A DNA stretch of 64,000 nucleotides. Source: Chrysaora quinquecirrha. Its lineage: Eukaryota; Cnidaria; Scyphozoa; Semaeostomeae; Pelagiidae. The stretch lies in NCBI GenBank assembly GCA_014526335.1, contig JACTAT010000032.1, positions 3,147,742 to 3,211,741 of the forward strand, read 5' to 3'. Position 1 is the first letter of the stretch; each line of letters starts with the position of its first letter. The translations under genes were made by a program, and so were the position numbers. The notes under the pieces were generated by a model. The model was not told where the DNA came from and did not search any database. It was given only the letters and a program-made list of their open reading frames with translations. Of this stretch, positions 13,801-26,661 are shown in pieces.

Positions 13801-16800
13801 AAAAACAAGAATATTCATGCCAATAAGCCTAAAACGCCGAAATGTCGCATGATTTTGGAAAAATCCCTAATTTTGGGTCGCATTTTGGATAAAATGAGAC
13901 TATCCCTATGAAAACAAGAATATTCATGCCAATAAGCTCTAAAACGCCGAAATGTCGCATGATTTTGGAAAAATCCCTAATTTTGGGTCGCATTTTGGAT
14001 AAAATGAAACTATTACTATGAAAAACAAGAATATTCATGCCAATAAACCCTATAACGCCGAAATGTCGTATGATTTTGGAAAAATCCCTAATTTTGGGTC
14101 TCATTTTGGATAAAATGAGACTATCGCTATGAAAAACAAGAATATTCATGCCAATAAGCCTAAAACGCCGAAATGTCGCATGATTTTGGAAAAATCCCTA
14201 ATTTTGGGTCGCATTTTGGATAAAATGAGACTATCCCTACGAAAAACAAGAATATTCATGCCAATAAGCCTAAAACGCCAAAATGTCGCATGATTTTGGA
14301 AAAATCCCTATTTTTGGGTCGCATTTTGGATAAAATTAAACTAATACTATCACTATGAAAAACAAGAATATTCATGCCAATAAGCCTAAAACGCCGAAAT
14401 GTCGCATGATTTTGGAAAAATCCCTAATTTTGCGTCGCATTTTGGATAAAATGAGACTATCCCTATGAAAAACAAGAATATTCATGCCAATAAGCCCTAA
14501 AACGCCGAAATGTCGTATGATTTTGGAAAAATCCCTAATTTTGGGTCGCATTTTGGATAAAATGAAACTATTACTATGAAAAACAAGAATATTCATGCCA
14601 ATAAACCCTAAAACGCTGAAATGTCGCATGATTTTGGAAAAATCCCTAATTTTGGGTCGCATTTTGGATAAAATGAAACTATTACTGTGAAAAACAAGAA
14701 TATTCATGCCAATAAACCCTAAAACGCCGAAATGTCGCATGATTTTGGAAAAATCCCTAATTTTGGGTCTCATTTTGGATAAAATGAGACTATCGCTATG
14801 AAAAACAAGAATATTCATGCCAATAAGCCTAAAACGCCAAAATGTCGCATGATTTTGGAAAAATCCCTAATTTTGGGTCGCATTTTGGATAAAATGAGAC
14901 TATCCCTATGAAAAACAAGAATATTCATGCCAATAAGCCCTAAAACGCCGAAATGTCGCATGATTTTGGAAAAATCCCTAATTTTGCGTCGCATTTTGGA
15001 TAAAATGAGACTATCCCTATGAAAAACAAGAATATTCATGCCAATAAGCCCTAAAACGCCGAAATGTCGTATGATTTTGGAAAAATCCCTAATTTTGGGT
15101 CGCATTTTGGATAAAATGAAACTATTACTATGAAAAACAAGAATATTCATGCCAATAAACCCTAAAACGCTGAAATGTCGCATGATTTTGGAAAAATCCC
15201 TAATTTTGGGTCGCATTTTGGATAAAATGAAACTATTACTGTGAAAAACAAGAATATTCATGCCAATAAACCCTAAAACGCCGAAATGTCGCATGATTTT
15301 GGAAAAATCCCTAATTTTGGGTCTCATTTTGGATAAAATGAGACTATCGCTATGAAAAACAAGAATATTCATGCCAATAAGCCTAAAACGCCAAAATGTC
15401 GCATGATTTTGGAAAAATCCCTAATTTTGGGTCGCATTTTGGATAAAATGAGACTATCCCTATGAAAAACAAGAATATTCATGCCAATAAGCCCTAAAAC
15501 GCCGAAATGTTGCATGATTTTGGAAAAATCCCTAATTTTGGGTCGCATTTTGGATAAAATGAAACTATTACTGTGAAAAACAAGAATATTCATGCCAATA
15601 AACCCTAAAACGCCGAAATGTCGCATGATTTTGGAAAAATCCTAATTTTGGGTCGCATTTTGGATAAAATGAAACTATTACTATGAAAAACAAGAATATT
15701 CATGCCAATAAACCCTAAAACGCCGAAATGTCGCATGATTTTGGAAAATCCTAATTTTGGGTCTCATTTTGGATAAAATGAGACTATCGCTATGAAAAAC
15801 AAGAATATTCATGCCAATAAGCCTAAAACGCCGAAATGTCGCATGATTTTGGAAAAATCCCTAATTTTGGGTCGCATTTTGGATAAAATGAGACTATCCC
15901 TATGAAAACAAGAATATTCATGCCAATAAGCTCTAAAACGCCGAAATGTCGCATGATTTTGGAAAAATCCCTAATTTTGGGTCGCATTTTGGATAAAATG
16001 AAACTATTACTATGAAAAACAAGAATATTCATGCCAATAAACCCTAAAACGCCGAAATGTCGCATGATTTTGGAAAAATCCCTAATTTTGGGTCTCATTT
16101 TGGATAAAATGAGACTATCGCTATGAAAAACAAGAATATTCATGCCAATAAGCCTAAAACGCCGAAATGTCGCATGATTTTGGAAAAATCCCTAATTTTG
16201 GGTCGCATTTTGGATAAAATGAGACTATCCCTATGAAAAACAAGAATATTCATGCCAATAAGCTCTAAAACGCCGAAATGTCGCATGATTTTGGAAAAAT
16301 CCCTAATTTTGGGTCGCATTTTGGATAAAATGAAACTATTACTATGAAAACAAGAATATTCATGCCAATAAACCCTAAAACGCTGAAATGTCGCATGATT
16401 TTGGAAAAATCCCTAATTTTGGGTCGCATTTTGGATAAAATGAAACTATTACTGTGAAAAACAAGAATATTCATGCCAATAAACCCTAAAACGCCGAAAT
16501 GTCGCATGATTTTGGAAAAATCCCTAATTTTGGGTCTCATTTTGGATAAAATGAGACTATCGCTATGAAAAACAAGAATATTCATGCCAATAAGCCTAAA
16601 ACGCCGAAATGTCGCATGATTTTGGAAAAATCCCTAATTTTGGGTCGCATTTTGGATAAAATGAGACTATCCCTATGAAAAACAAGAATATTCATGCCAA
16701 TAAGCTCTAAAACGCCGAAATGTCGCATGATTTTGGAAAAATCCCTAATTTTGGGTCGCATTTTGGATAAAATGAAACTATTACTATGAAAAACAAGAAT

Positions 16801-18509
16801 ATTCATGCCAATAAACCCTAAAACGCCGAAATGTCGTATGATTTTGGAAAAATCCCTAATTTTGGGTCTCATTTTGGATAAAATGAGACTATCGCTATGA
16901 AAAACAAGAATATTCATGCCAATAAGCCTAAAACGCCGAAATGTCGCATGATTTTGGAAAAATCCCTAATTTTGGGTCGCATTTTGGATAAAATGAGACT
17001 ATCCCTATGAAAAACAAGAATATTCATGCCAATAAGCCTAAAACGCCAAAATGTCGCATGATTTTGGAAAAATCCCTAATTTTGGGTCGCATTTTGGATA
17101 AAATGAAACTATCACTATGAAAAACAAGAATATTCATGCCAATAAGCCTAAAACGCCGAAATGTCGCATGATTTTGGAAAAATCCCTAATTTTGCGTCGC
17201 ATTTTGGATAAAATGAGACTATCCCTATGAAAAACAAGAATATTCATGCCAATAAGCCCTAAAACGCCGAAATGTCGCATGATTTTGGAAAAATCCCTAA
17301 TTTTGGGTCGCATTTTGGATAAAATGAAACTATTACTATGAAAAACAAGAATATTCATGCCAATAAACCCTAAAACGCTGAAATGTCGCATGATTTTGGA
17401 AAAATCCCTAATTTTGGGTCGCATTTTGGATAAAATGAAACTATTACTGTGAAAAACAAGAATATTCATGCCAATAAACCCTAAAACGCCGAAATGTCGC
17501 ATGATTTTGGAAAAATCCCTAATTTTGGGTCTCATTTTGGATAAAATGAGACTATCGCTATGAAAAACAAGAATATTCATGCCAATAAGCCTAAAACGCC
17601 GAAATGTCGCATGATTTTGGAAAAATCCCTAATTTTGGGTCGCATTTTGGATAAAATGAGACTATCCCTATGAAAAACAAGAATATTCATGCCAATAAGC
17701 TCTAAAACGCCGAAATGTCGCATGATTTTGGAAAAATCCCTAATTTTGGGTCGCATTTTGGATAAAATGAAACTATTACTATGAAAACAAGAATATTCAT
17801 GCCAATAAACCCTAAAACGCCGAAATGTCGTATGATTTTGGAAAATCCTAATTTTGGGTCTCATTTTGGATAAAATGAGACTATCGCTATGAAAAACAAG
17901 AATATTCATGCCAATCAGCCTAAAACGCCGAAATGTCGCATGATTTTGGAAAATCCCTAATTTTGGGTCGCATTTTGGATAAAATGAGACTATCCCTATG
18001 AAAAACAAGAATATTCATGCCAATAAGCTCTAAAACGCCGAAATGTCGCATGATTTTGGAAAAATCCCTAATTTTGGGTCGCATTTTGGATAAAATGAAA
18101 CTATTACTATGAAAAACAAGAATATTCATGCCAATAAACCCTAAAACGCCGAAATGTCGTATGATTTTGGAAAAATCCCTAATTTTGGGTCTCATTTTGG
18201 ATAAAATGAGACTATCCCTATGAAAAACAAGAATATTCATGCCAATAAGCCTAAAACGCCGAAATGTCGCATGATTTTGGAAAAATCCCTAGTTTTGGGT
18301 CGCATTTTGGATAAAATGAGACTATCCCTATGAAAAACAAGAATATTCATGCCAATAAGCCTAAAACGCCAAAATGTCGCATGATTTTGGAAAAATCCCT
18401 AATTTTGGGTCGCATTTTGGATAAAATGAGACTATCGCTATGAAAAACAAGAATATTCATGCCAATAAGCCTAAAACGCCGAAATGTCGCATGATTTTGG
18501 AAAAATCCT
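10860..18509. repeat. 111-bp satellite, block 2 (about 69 monomers, higher-order repeats)
   Basis: About 7.65 kb of head-to-tail 111-bp monomers. Variants are regularly ordered: a 110-bp form reading AATAAGCCTAAAACGCC (one C short) marks the start of each larger unit. GGTCTCATTTT and GGTCGCATTTT, and TATCGCTATG, TATCCCTATG and TATTACTATG, follow in fixed order. Marker spacing alternates mainly between about 443 bp (four monomers) and 332 bp (three monomers), for example near 15761, 16092, 16535 and 16868. The monomer is 37 codons long, so one minus-strand frame stays open across 111-bp units and breaks at the 110-bp ones. Confidence 0.97.
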
Positions 18510-18560
18510 ACCCTGGGTGCCAGACTCTCGAAATTAAAAAACGAGAGTCTGGTTCAGTGC
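18510..18560. other. Perfect hairpin at the satellite border
   Basis: The first bases after the satellite contain CCAGACTCTCG and its exact complement CGAGAGTCTGG, separated by about 11 bases. It may be the terminus of an inserted element beginning TACCCTGGGTGCCAG; I did not find a matching right end. Confidence 0.45.
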
Positions 18561-18710
18561 GCCCCGACCTCGTTCTGATGAGCCTGTTTTGACCAATAAG
18601 GAGCCAGTATACATATTTCTGTAAGTTCAAAAGGTCATGGTAAAACAATGTCCAGCACTTGAAATAACCTCCTGTGTAAAATGCTGAACAGAAGAGAATA
18701 TCGATTGATA

Positions 18711-18986
18711 ATGGCGGCCGCAAAGTTCGAAGATGCTGTTGAAGCTGTTATCGAAGAATTTTTTCCTCATGTTGTGGAACTCAACAGAGAGCAGCTGAAA
18801 TCATTAGGAGCTTTGTTTGTTGAAAAACAGGACACATTCGCCAACTGACTTCGGAAAGTCACTGATATTTCAGGCGGCGCCTCTCATCGCAAAGAAGTTT
18901 TAGGCCTTGGCCTTGTGGAGAAACCAGTGGTAGTTGTGATATCGCCTTTGTTGGCTGTGATGAAACTGTTCACATCTAAATATTAA
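18711..18986 (+). pseudogene. Broken RecQ-like DNA helicase fragment
   Basis: An ATG at 18711 opens a frame of 45 codons that ends at TGA (18846). In the next frame a Walker A-like segment reads PTDFGKSLIFQ, then a stop. In a third frame the segment VVVVISPLLAVMK follows, resembling the strand after motif Ia/II in superfamily 2 helicases. The order (N-terminal helix, Walker A, VISPL) fits RecQ-family helicases. At least two frame changes and stops within 280 bp show it is not functional, and the rest of the helicase core is absent here. RecQ-like copies associated with repeats are common in some invertebrate genomes (from memory). It could also be the first exon of a decayed transposon gene. 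Confidence 0.6.
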
Positions 18987-20321
18987 CATTTTTATTAGTA
19001 CATAATAACCATATCTGCAAGGGTTGTATCCTAAAGTGTGCTAGTATTTTCATGGCATTGTTAAGAGTGATCAAACTGACATCAACAAATCAGAGAACTC
19101 AGGGAAATGTTTACAAAGAGCATCATGTGAATGTACACTAGGTCTAGTCAAGCACTACAAATCATCCTTTAGTTTTCTCATATGATCTTTACCATCTGTT
19201 AAGTGATCAAACTTCAAGTTTGGAGAGCAGATTTCTGTCGAATTTCTGAAAATGTTGATGTCTGTGCCCTGGTGTCTTAGTGAATACATTTCTGGTGCAA
19301 AGATTTATCACAAGTTGCTGCATGTCACATTTTCAAAAGAGACCTTTGTGGAAAATAAAAAAGATTTCAATTGATTTCTCTGAAATAACTTTAACTTATT
19401 ATCTGTTAGTTTGCACAAAATTTTCCCTCAACAGACAATTCTCTTTTACACACAAGCCACAAAAATCTTTGGAGTGGCATATTGCTTAAATTAAAGATAG
19501 AATAGTACTAAGTCAGATAAAATTTTAACATTGCACCAAGTCAATGATCATGTCCCAATTTGAGAAGTTAGGTGCAATGACAGATGGTCAATGCTGAAAA
19601 AAGTCAATACATGTAAAACAACATTATTTGAACCATGCAATCCCTGTCAGATAAAACTGCTACAAAACAGAAATTGCTGCAAAGTTATAAAACATTTTGT
19701 TCTAAAGTTATAAAACATTTTGTTCTAATAAATAAGAACTATTGTTGATAAAAAATTGAAAACATTTACTATAACTTAATTATTACATTGTGCATTGTTT
19801 TAAGCCTGACAGACAGTACCTATGTATGTTGTCAATTTTTGCCTTCATCTTATTTCATTTGAAAACAATCTATTACACAGGATACCCTAATTGCCAACAA
19901 GTGCTTTTCATAGTATCTTGAGTTGAATCATATTCTGTCAAGTAGTGGTATTTGTTATTGTGCCATGAAATAAAAGAATCATAAATTAAGATTTTAACTG
20001 TACATATACTATCAAAAAGTTAAAATGTTATTTGAAATAGAAAACTATTGGTGATGTGGGATGATCCAAGTTTGTGTTAAATATTTGAACGTCTTTAATG
20101 AAACAACTCAGCAACTTTTGGTGGTGCAGTGCTGACACCAAGCACTGTGTTTACAACAATAGTTTGATATAATCTAATCAACCAATTAGCATGTCTGTGT
20201 GTGATTTAAAATTTCATCTGCTACGTGCAGCTTTCATATATTTCACATCATGATGCTGTTGCGTAATTTCCTTAAGTTCAATTTCGGTCTTGTAAAGTTT
20301 TGAAATTTTTCAAAACCCTGA
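18987..20321. other. Non-coding stretch between helicase relic and element copy 2
   Basis: AT-rich sequence without open frames above about 70 codons, tandem repeats or recognised motifs. A short direct repeat (AAAGTTATAAAACATTTTGT) occurs twice near 19680-19730. Confidence 0.4.
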
Positions 20322-23300
20322 TTTTATCACATATCCTTCCTGATGAGATCACATGAGAAACGCGCACGCGCCTGGCAGGCCATTATGTGCTGCGTTTTTG
20401 ACGAGTAGGTCATGATGGCGGGCCTTCAAGGGAATTTAATCTATGAGTATCTTTTGCATCGTTGCAAATTTATGGATTTTATTCCAAAGCTGAAAGATAA
20501 GTTGTTTATTGCTTTTAAACAGCAAGTATCGTTTTGTTTGTTTTCTGCAGTTCATTTTCTGTTGATTTATGTTTCCTGGCCCAAAAAGGGCCTAGGATAG
20601 CTTCACGTGGAGAGAAACATAGTTGCTTTTTCTTTTCCAATTTGTTTTTCAGACAATTGTTGAAGTCGAAGCTGTATCAACTTTGGTGATGATAAAGACA
20701 AAGATATCGCTACGGATGACACTAATATTTTGTGGTGTTCATCCTCCTCCCAAAGCCATGTTGTTGATGATGGTAGTGATCAAGAGGCAACTACGGATGA
20801 CACTTCATAGTGTTCATCACTCACCCAACTTCTTAGTTGTGGATGGAGGTAGTTGGCCTACAGAGTAGCCGAAATGGCCTTGTATTACTCTGCTTTTGGA
20901 CCAGTGATTTAGTCACGTGTCCACTGGATTGGCTTGGAGCCAACGATAGCTTTCCTATGGAGAAAGTGAATATCGTATTTGATGCAACCTGCTAGTGACG
21001 TTTCATCTGGAGATGAGAAATGCTTTAAGATCCAGCGATAATTTGTTATAGACAAATTGAATATTGCCTGTCTTTGGAATCTGCGAGTCAGATGTCCTCT
21101 GAAGACACTGAAACATCGGAGCCAATGAAAGTTTTCCAAGGTATGTTGCATTGTTTACAAGCCAGAGAGAAGATGTCTCATTCAGGCTGCCATTATGAAT
21201 TATCTTATGGTACCTGTGTAAACAGGTTATGCCTGGTTTGTTCCCATATCATTATACATGATGATGGGTGGCCTTACAACAAACAAGTAATGACTTGTAC
21301 AGGTAAGAATCACCTTTCTTCAGGACCTGCTTGGCAGATGTCCCCTGTTTTCTCATCATGTTATTTGATGATGAATAGCCTAATAATGAATGAAGAAAGT
21401 CATCAGGCTAAAGTGCCTCATAAGCCCTAACGGCTAAATGAATTTTTAGAGAGTTTATTGAATTTTATCTCTCAGACAATCAGCTAAAGTGCCTCATAAG
21501 CCCTAACGGCTTAATGGATTTTTAGAGAGTTTATTGAATTTTATCTCTCAGACAACCTCTGTTCGTTTTTTCGAAATGAGGTTTTGTGAATGGCATGGGC
21601 TTTGTTGTAAATGTTAGAACATACCCTGCCATAGTCCTGGAATTTAAGGAACAATTGGAAAGAGTCTCAAGTGGACATGTATCAAGAAAAGAAAGATTTT
21701 TCTGGAAATCCTTCCCAATCAGAAGTCAATTTTGATTACAAAGGCAGCGGCAGACAAGTTCAGTTGGCCTAATGTCAATGATATCAACATTCCGGAGTTC
21801 AAGAAAAGAAACTTATGCATGTTGGCCAGTCGAGCTGAAAAAGCCAGCATATGAAAACCTAACAGCCTAGCAAGGACAACATGGAATCATGTTTTGCGCT
21901 CACGGCTTCACTTAGTTGCGTGTCAATGTAGCGCCATTTGTTAGTCCTATGCAAGAAAGAAATACAACACTATTGATTGTCTTTCAAGTCTTCAATTGAC
22001 AAGTTATTTTTGCAGAATTCTGCTTTATACATTCTACGAAGAGAAGAATTTTGGATATGCAACATGCATGCATATTCCTTGTTTAAAGTAATGTGAGCAT
22101 TGGGGTTTTTCTCTTCGAAACAGAATGAGAAACTAGACACAGGTTTGCTTTTTCAATCTTTTTTGAGAAAGCTTGTACTTACTTGCATATGCAGGTTTGC
22201 TTTTTCCATATTTTTGAGAAAGCTTATATTTACTTCAGGCAAATGCAATGAAGAACAATTGATCCTATATTGAGGATCGTGGAATCAGAGTTGATCATCT
22301 CTGTCATAATGTTGATATGAGATAACATTGTGATATCACAAATAACAACTATAACTGACAAAATCTAATAGACCCATGTTTATGATTCTAATGATTCCTG
22401 ATATTCTAATCTTAGACTGGTTAAGATTTGATATATACATTGAACAGTTGTTCAATAGACTTAAAGCCATGCATCTTATGCATTAGGCTCTGTGCAAATT
22501 CACTGGGATGGAGTTCAAACTATTTTTTCTCTTGTATGGGAAAATATGTAGATTTATTTGCTTGTGAACTTGTATGAAAAGTCACATTAGCAAATGCTCT
22601 ATCTTATTAAAGTCTGCAGTTCTTCCCCTCTTTTTTATAGCAGAGCATTTTTTCAGTCCAGTATTATATGGATGATTTTTTCTTGCAGTGTTTTTGTAGT
22701 ATGGGTACATACAACTTACTTGCAAGACAGAAACAGTTTTCATGATGTTTCAAAATTTGTTGCGGTGCTCCCCTTGTATGGGACACTTTAGAGCTCTTGG
22801 TTCTCCAAAGCTCATGTTTTCATTTAATCAACTGAAACTCGAAATGGAATATTGTTCGTTTTCATATTGAAATTGAAAGTCAAAGGGAACATCATTTCAG
22901 ATGTGTTCGTTTTTAATGATTCTAGTTCTTTTTATAGCTCAGCTATTGCGTGAATCATTATCAAAATTTGAAGATGTTTGGATCAAACATAGAATATGGT
23001 TTGTTTTGTACAAATTTTAATTGCACCTAGAATATTAGGTTTGATGGCAGATGATTCAAATGGAACATGTTGTTTAATCATCTCATAATTCGTGCACATT
23101 TTGTGAAACGTGCTCAGGCCTAAACATTTGGCTTCCTACTACTGCTGCTATTCCAAGAAGAAGAAGGAATACACTGGAATACCATACCTTCGGAGTATGA
23201 ATTTGATGATCAAATAGAGTAGCTAACATAAGCTATGTCAACATAGTCTTAATGAAAAAAGTGTCATTAAGACTTCACAAATATTATTGATTTGTGTATT

Positions 23301-24612
23301 CATTAGATTGTAGCTAGCTTTTAAGCAATATGCATTGCTTGCTGTTCTTTCAGATGTTCAGGAACCCAAGCTAATTAGCTAGCTTTCCATGTTTTTTTTT
23401 TTACTCTCCTCAGTAGTAATTTACATGACGTTGTAGGAGTTTGACACGATGAAATAAATCTTTCTTCAGTACTTTCCTTCTATTATCATGCCTTTAGAAA
23501 GGAAAGGAAGTTTTAAGCTACAAGGAGACTTAAGAGTTGAAAGCAGTTCTGCTGTTTCACCAACAAGGATGCTCATCCTTCTTCGAAAATCTAATTGTAT
23601 TGTTTGTGTAATCAAATACTATTTCCTTGAGTTTTTAAAGGAGTTCCAGACTCAACCTTTGTGGTTAAACCTGTGCTTTTTGGAGAATGAGATCACAAAT
23701 AGCAATGGAGAATCTGCAGAGGAGAGTGGCAATCTTGTTGCCATTATAACTGCCTTTCATCAAGGTATTCCTGTTTATCACTTTGTTGTTTTGAGTACAG
23801 CAAGTAGCTAGATATTAGCATGAGGCTCTATATCATTTATATAGCCTTTTATCTGCGTATTAGTCAGATGCAGCTCGGAGATTATTCTCCTGTTCCAATG
23901 TCCTGCAGTTTGGTACTTAATATTTTACAACATTGGAGTTACAGTGCGCAAGACAACGTATGCTTTTTAGGATGCTATCCTTGTATTAGTTGCTGCACAT
24001 TGATGTTCGTCAATTTTCTATTGTAAGACTCACAACATCATGGAAGAGAGTCTGTCTGGCTAACATTCATCTGGGTACACTTTGCGTTTACAGCATCTGT
24101 CTGATGCTAGAGGCATGCAACATTTCTTGCATGTATTTTCCCCTATATGTCGGTAGTGCTTTAGTTCAATTGCAACTCAGTTATTCTACGGTTTACACTT
24201 AGTTGCTTATTTGTTAATTTTCAAAGTCGCGGACTTTTTGACCGCAGTACGAAGGCTAAGGCCTGTTCTATCACAAAATGTTGGGATATTGAGGATCTCC
24301 TAACATCAGCTTCTGTTTTTTACAGGAACATACGTATTTTACTTTATCAGTAAGATACCTTTTCTGCATTTTTACATGCACAACGTGTTTATTAATTGCA
24401 CATCCATTGACCTTATCATTGAGGTAACCATGTCTTACAGTGTAATTCTCACAGTACAGCTGTGATTTTGAAATAGTTAGATGACAACTATTTATTCTGT
24501 GTTGATTGGACACATTGTTGCATTTTCAGGGCACTCCGTTATTTTCTGATGTGTTCCTGTCTCAATGCTTTGAAGTCTCATGTGATCTCATCAGGAAGGA
24601 TATGTGATAAAA
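20322..24612. mobile_element. 4.3-kb inverted-repeat element, copy 2
   Basis: Second copy of the element at 6518-10719, with the same terminal inverted repeats (TTTTATCACATATCCTTCC) and the same order of internal segments. It is slightly longer through small insertions, such as an extra segment near 22180. The left flank is non-satellite DNA, unlike copy 1, while the right flank is the same MITE and then satellite. Reading frames are broken at matching and at private positions, so neither copy looks active. No transposase is recognised. Confidence 0.85.
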
Positions 24613-24966
24613 TTCCTAAATTAAATAATAACTTTATGTTTGCAATTTAATTGCAATTTTATCACATATCCGAACTGATGAGATTACATGCCCACCATAA
24701 GACTTAGTTTCTTCGTTATACCCACCCTTGGTGTATCAGTCTTTGACCATTTCATGGGAAAGATACTGGTTCATTGCTCAGATACGGTTGTTTCAACGTA
24801 TACGGAGTTGTACTTGAGCATGACTTGTCTTTATTGAGACAGTCACACATGTTCAAGAATGGCCTGCCAGGCGCGTGCGCGTTTCTCATGTAATCTCATC
24901 AGTTCGGATATGTGATAAAATTGCAATTAAATTGCAAACATAAAGTTATTATTTAATTTAGGAATT
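24611..24966. mobile_element. Long-armed MITE derived from the 4.2-kb element family
   Basis: Near-perfect inverted repeat of 356 bp. The outer arms begin AATTCCTAAATTAAATAA and end with the complement. Just inside are TTTTATCACATATCCGAAC at the left and its complement at the right, a variant of the 4.2-kb element terminus. Next to the right inner end lies the complement of CGCGCACGCGCCTGGCAGG, which is the left subterminal sequence of the large element. So a short derivative (about 24656-24920) of the same family sits symmetrically inside the outer arms. Confidence 0.8.
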
Positions 24967-25750
24967 AAAAATCCTAATTTTGGGTCTCATTTTGGATAAA
25001 ATGAGACTATCCCTATGAAAAACAAGAATATTCATGCCAATAAGCCTAAAACGCCGAAATGTCGCATGATTTTGGAAAAATCCCTAATTTTGGGTCGCAT
25101 TTTGGATAAAATGAAACTATTGCTATGAAAAACAAGAATATTCATGCCAATAAACCCTAAAACGCCGAAATGTCGCATAATTTTGGAAAAATCCCTAATT
25201 TTGGGTCTCATTTTGGATAAAATGCTACTATTGCTATGAAAAACAAGAATATTCATGCCAATAAACCCTAAAACACCGAAATGTCGCATGATTTTGGAAA
25301 ATCCCTAATTTTGGGTCGCATTTTGGATAAAATGAGACTATCCCTATGAAAAACAAGAATATTCATGCCAATAAACCCTAAAACGCTTAAATGTCCCATA
25401 ATTTTGGAAAAATCCCTAATTTTGGGTCGCATTTTGGATAAAATGCTACTATTGCTATGAAAAACAAGAATATTCACGCCAATAAGCCCTAAAACGCCAA
25501 ATTGTCGCATAATTTTGGAAAAATCCCTAATTTTGGGTCGCATTTTGGATAAAATGCTACTATCGCTATGAAAAACAAGAATATTCATGCCAATAAGCCC
25601 TAAAACGCCAAAATTTCGCATGATTTTATCAAAATTCCTACTTTTTTGGTAACATTTTGGGCAATGTCAAATATCACAATGAAATTTACATATTTTTATG
25701 TCTGCAAAACCCAAGATGCTTATTTTCGCATTATTTTCCAAATTCATTGA
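24967..25750. repeat. 111-bp satellite, block 3 (about 7 monomers)
   Basis: Same monomer and orientation as blocks 1 and 2. From about 25620 to 25750 the last monomer is strongly diverged but still alignable, mirroring the diverged left edge of block 1. This suggests the two outer edges belong to one ancestral array. Confidence 0.9.
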
Positions 25751-26382
25751 TTTACTATAGCCTAATTTATATTCAAGGAGAATACACAAAAAAAATTGAA
25801 AGAGTGGATGTTTTAATGTAGCTACTGTATGTGTGTAGGTAATGTATTTTAACATATCATGTCACAATTGGGAATATAATGTGAAAGTAAGAAAATGTAC
25901 ACAGTTAAATGATATTAGAAAGGTCAAAGTTCAAACATTAATATTCAAAAAGGTCAAAGTCATTTTCTTCAATAAAATGTATACTATCTTCCTGTTGTAA
26001 GGTTTCAACAGCTTTTGAATCGACTCAACTTTTTGGCTGATTGCTTTCGGCAATGACTTTGCCAGTTTTTGCCCAGCTGGAAACAAAAAATGAAATCAAT
26101 ATAAAATATATTCTTTATAAGTTAATATATGTTATATATACTATATTATCTCAGTTCACTGAAACTTTACTCAAAATTCATTTAACGCCAAACAAGGTAA
26201 GCACAAAAGTTACATATGTTTATAATTAGCTGGTAGATTTCGGCTATGACTCTCCATTCATTCTTAAATTTTAGCAAGTTTGAGCTTAAAATTCATAAAA
26301 TATATATTCGTATTGAACAAATACGAGCAAGTGTGCAAATTTAGCATAATTTAGAAGTTTTAGTTTGTAGTCGACCAAAGCT
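25751..26382. other. Intergenic, nothing recognised
   Basis: Strongly AT-rich sequence with no supported gene, repeat or motif. Confidence 0.4.
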
Positions 26383-26661
26383 ACAATGCCTGCCAAAAGT
26401 CCTTGGAACACCCCCGTAGTTTTTGAAAAAATAAGACTCCTCTTCCCTTTCTTACTGGGAAATACAGAAAATCAACCCCCTCCCCCCAAAACAATGTTGT
26501 TCGTCTTTTTTACAGTCTGAGCTTTCATAAGATGCATTGCGGGTTTCCGCGGGATATTCCAAACCACAGAAAATAAACATTGTTTGAGGGGGGAAGGGTT
26601 TTTTCTGCTACAATCTGAGTAAAAATAGTTCGAGAGTTCCAAGACTTTTGGCAGGCATTGT
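26383..26661. mobile_element. Short MITE
   Basis: Inverted ends of about 26 bp, ACAATGCCTGCCAAAAGTCC at the left and the complement at the right (one base differs), 279 bp in total. Flanking CT dinucleotides could be a target duplication but are too short to assign a superfamily. No coding capacity. Confidence 0.7.
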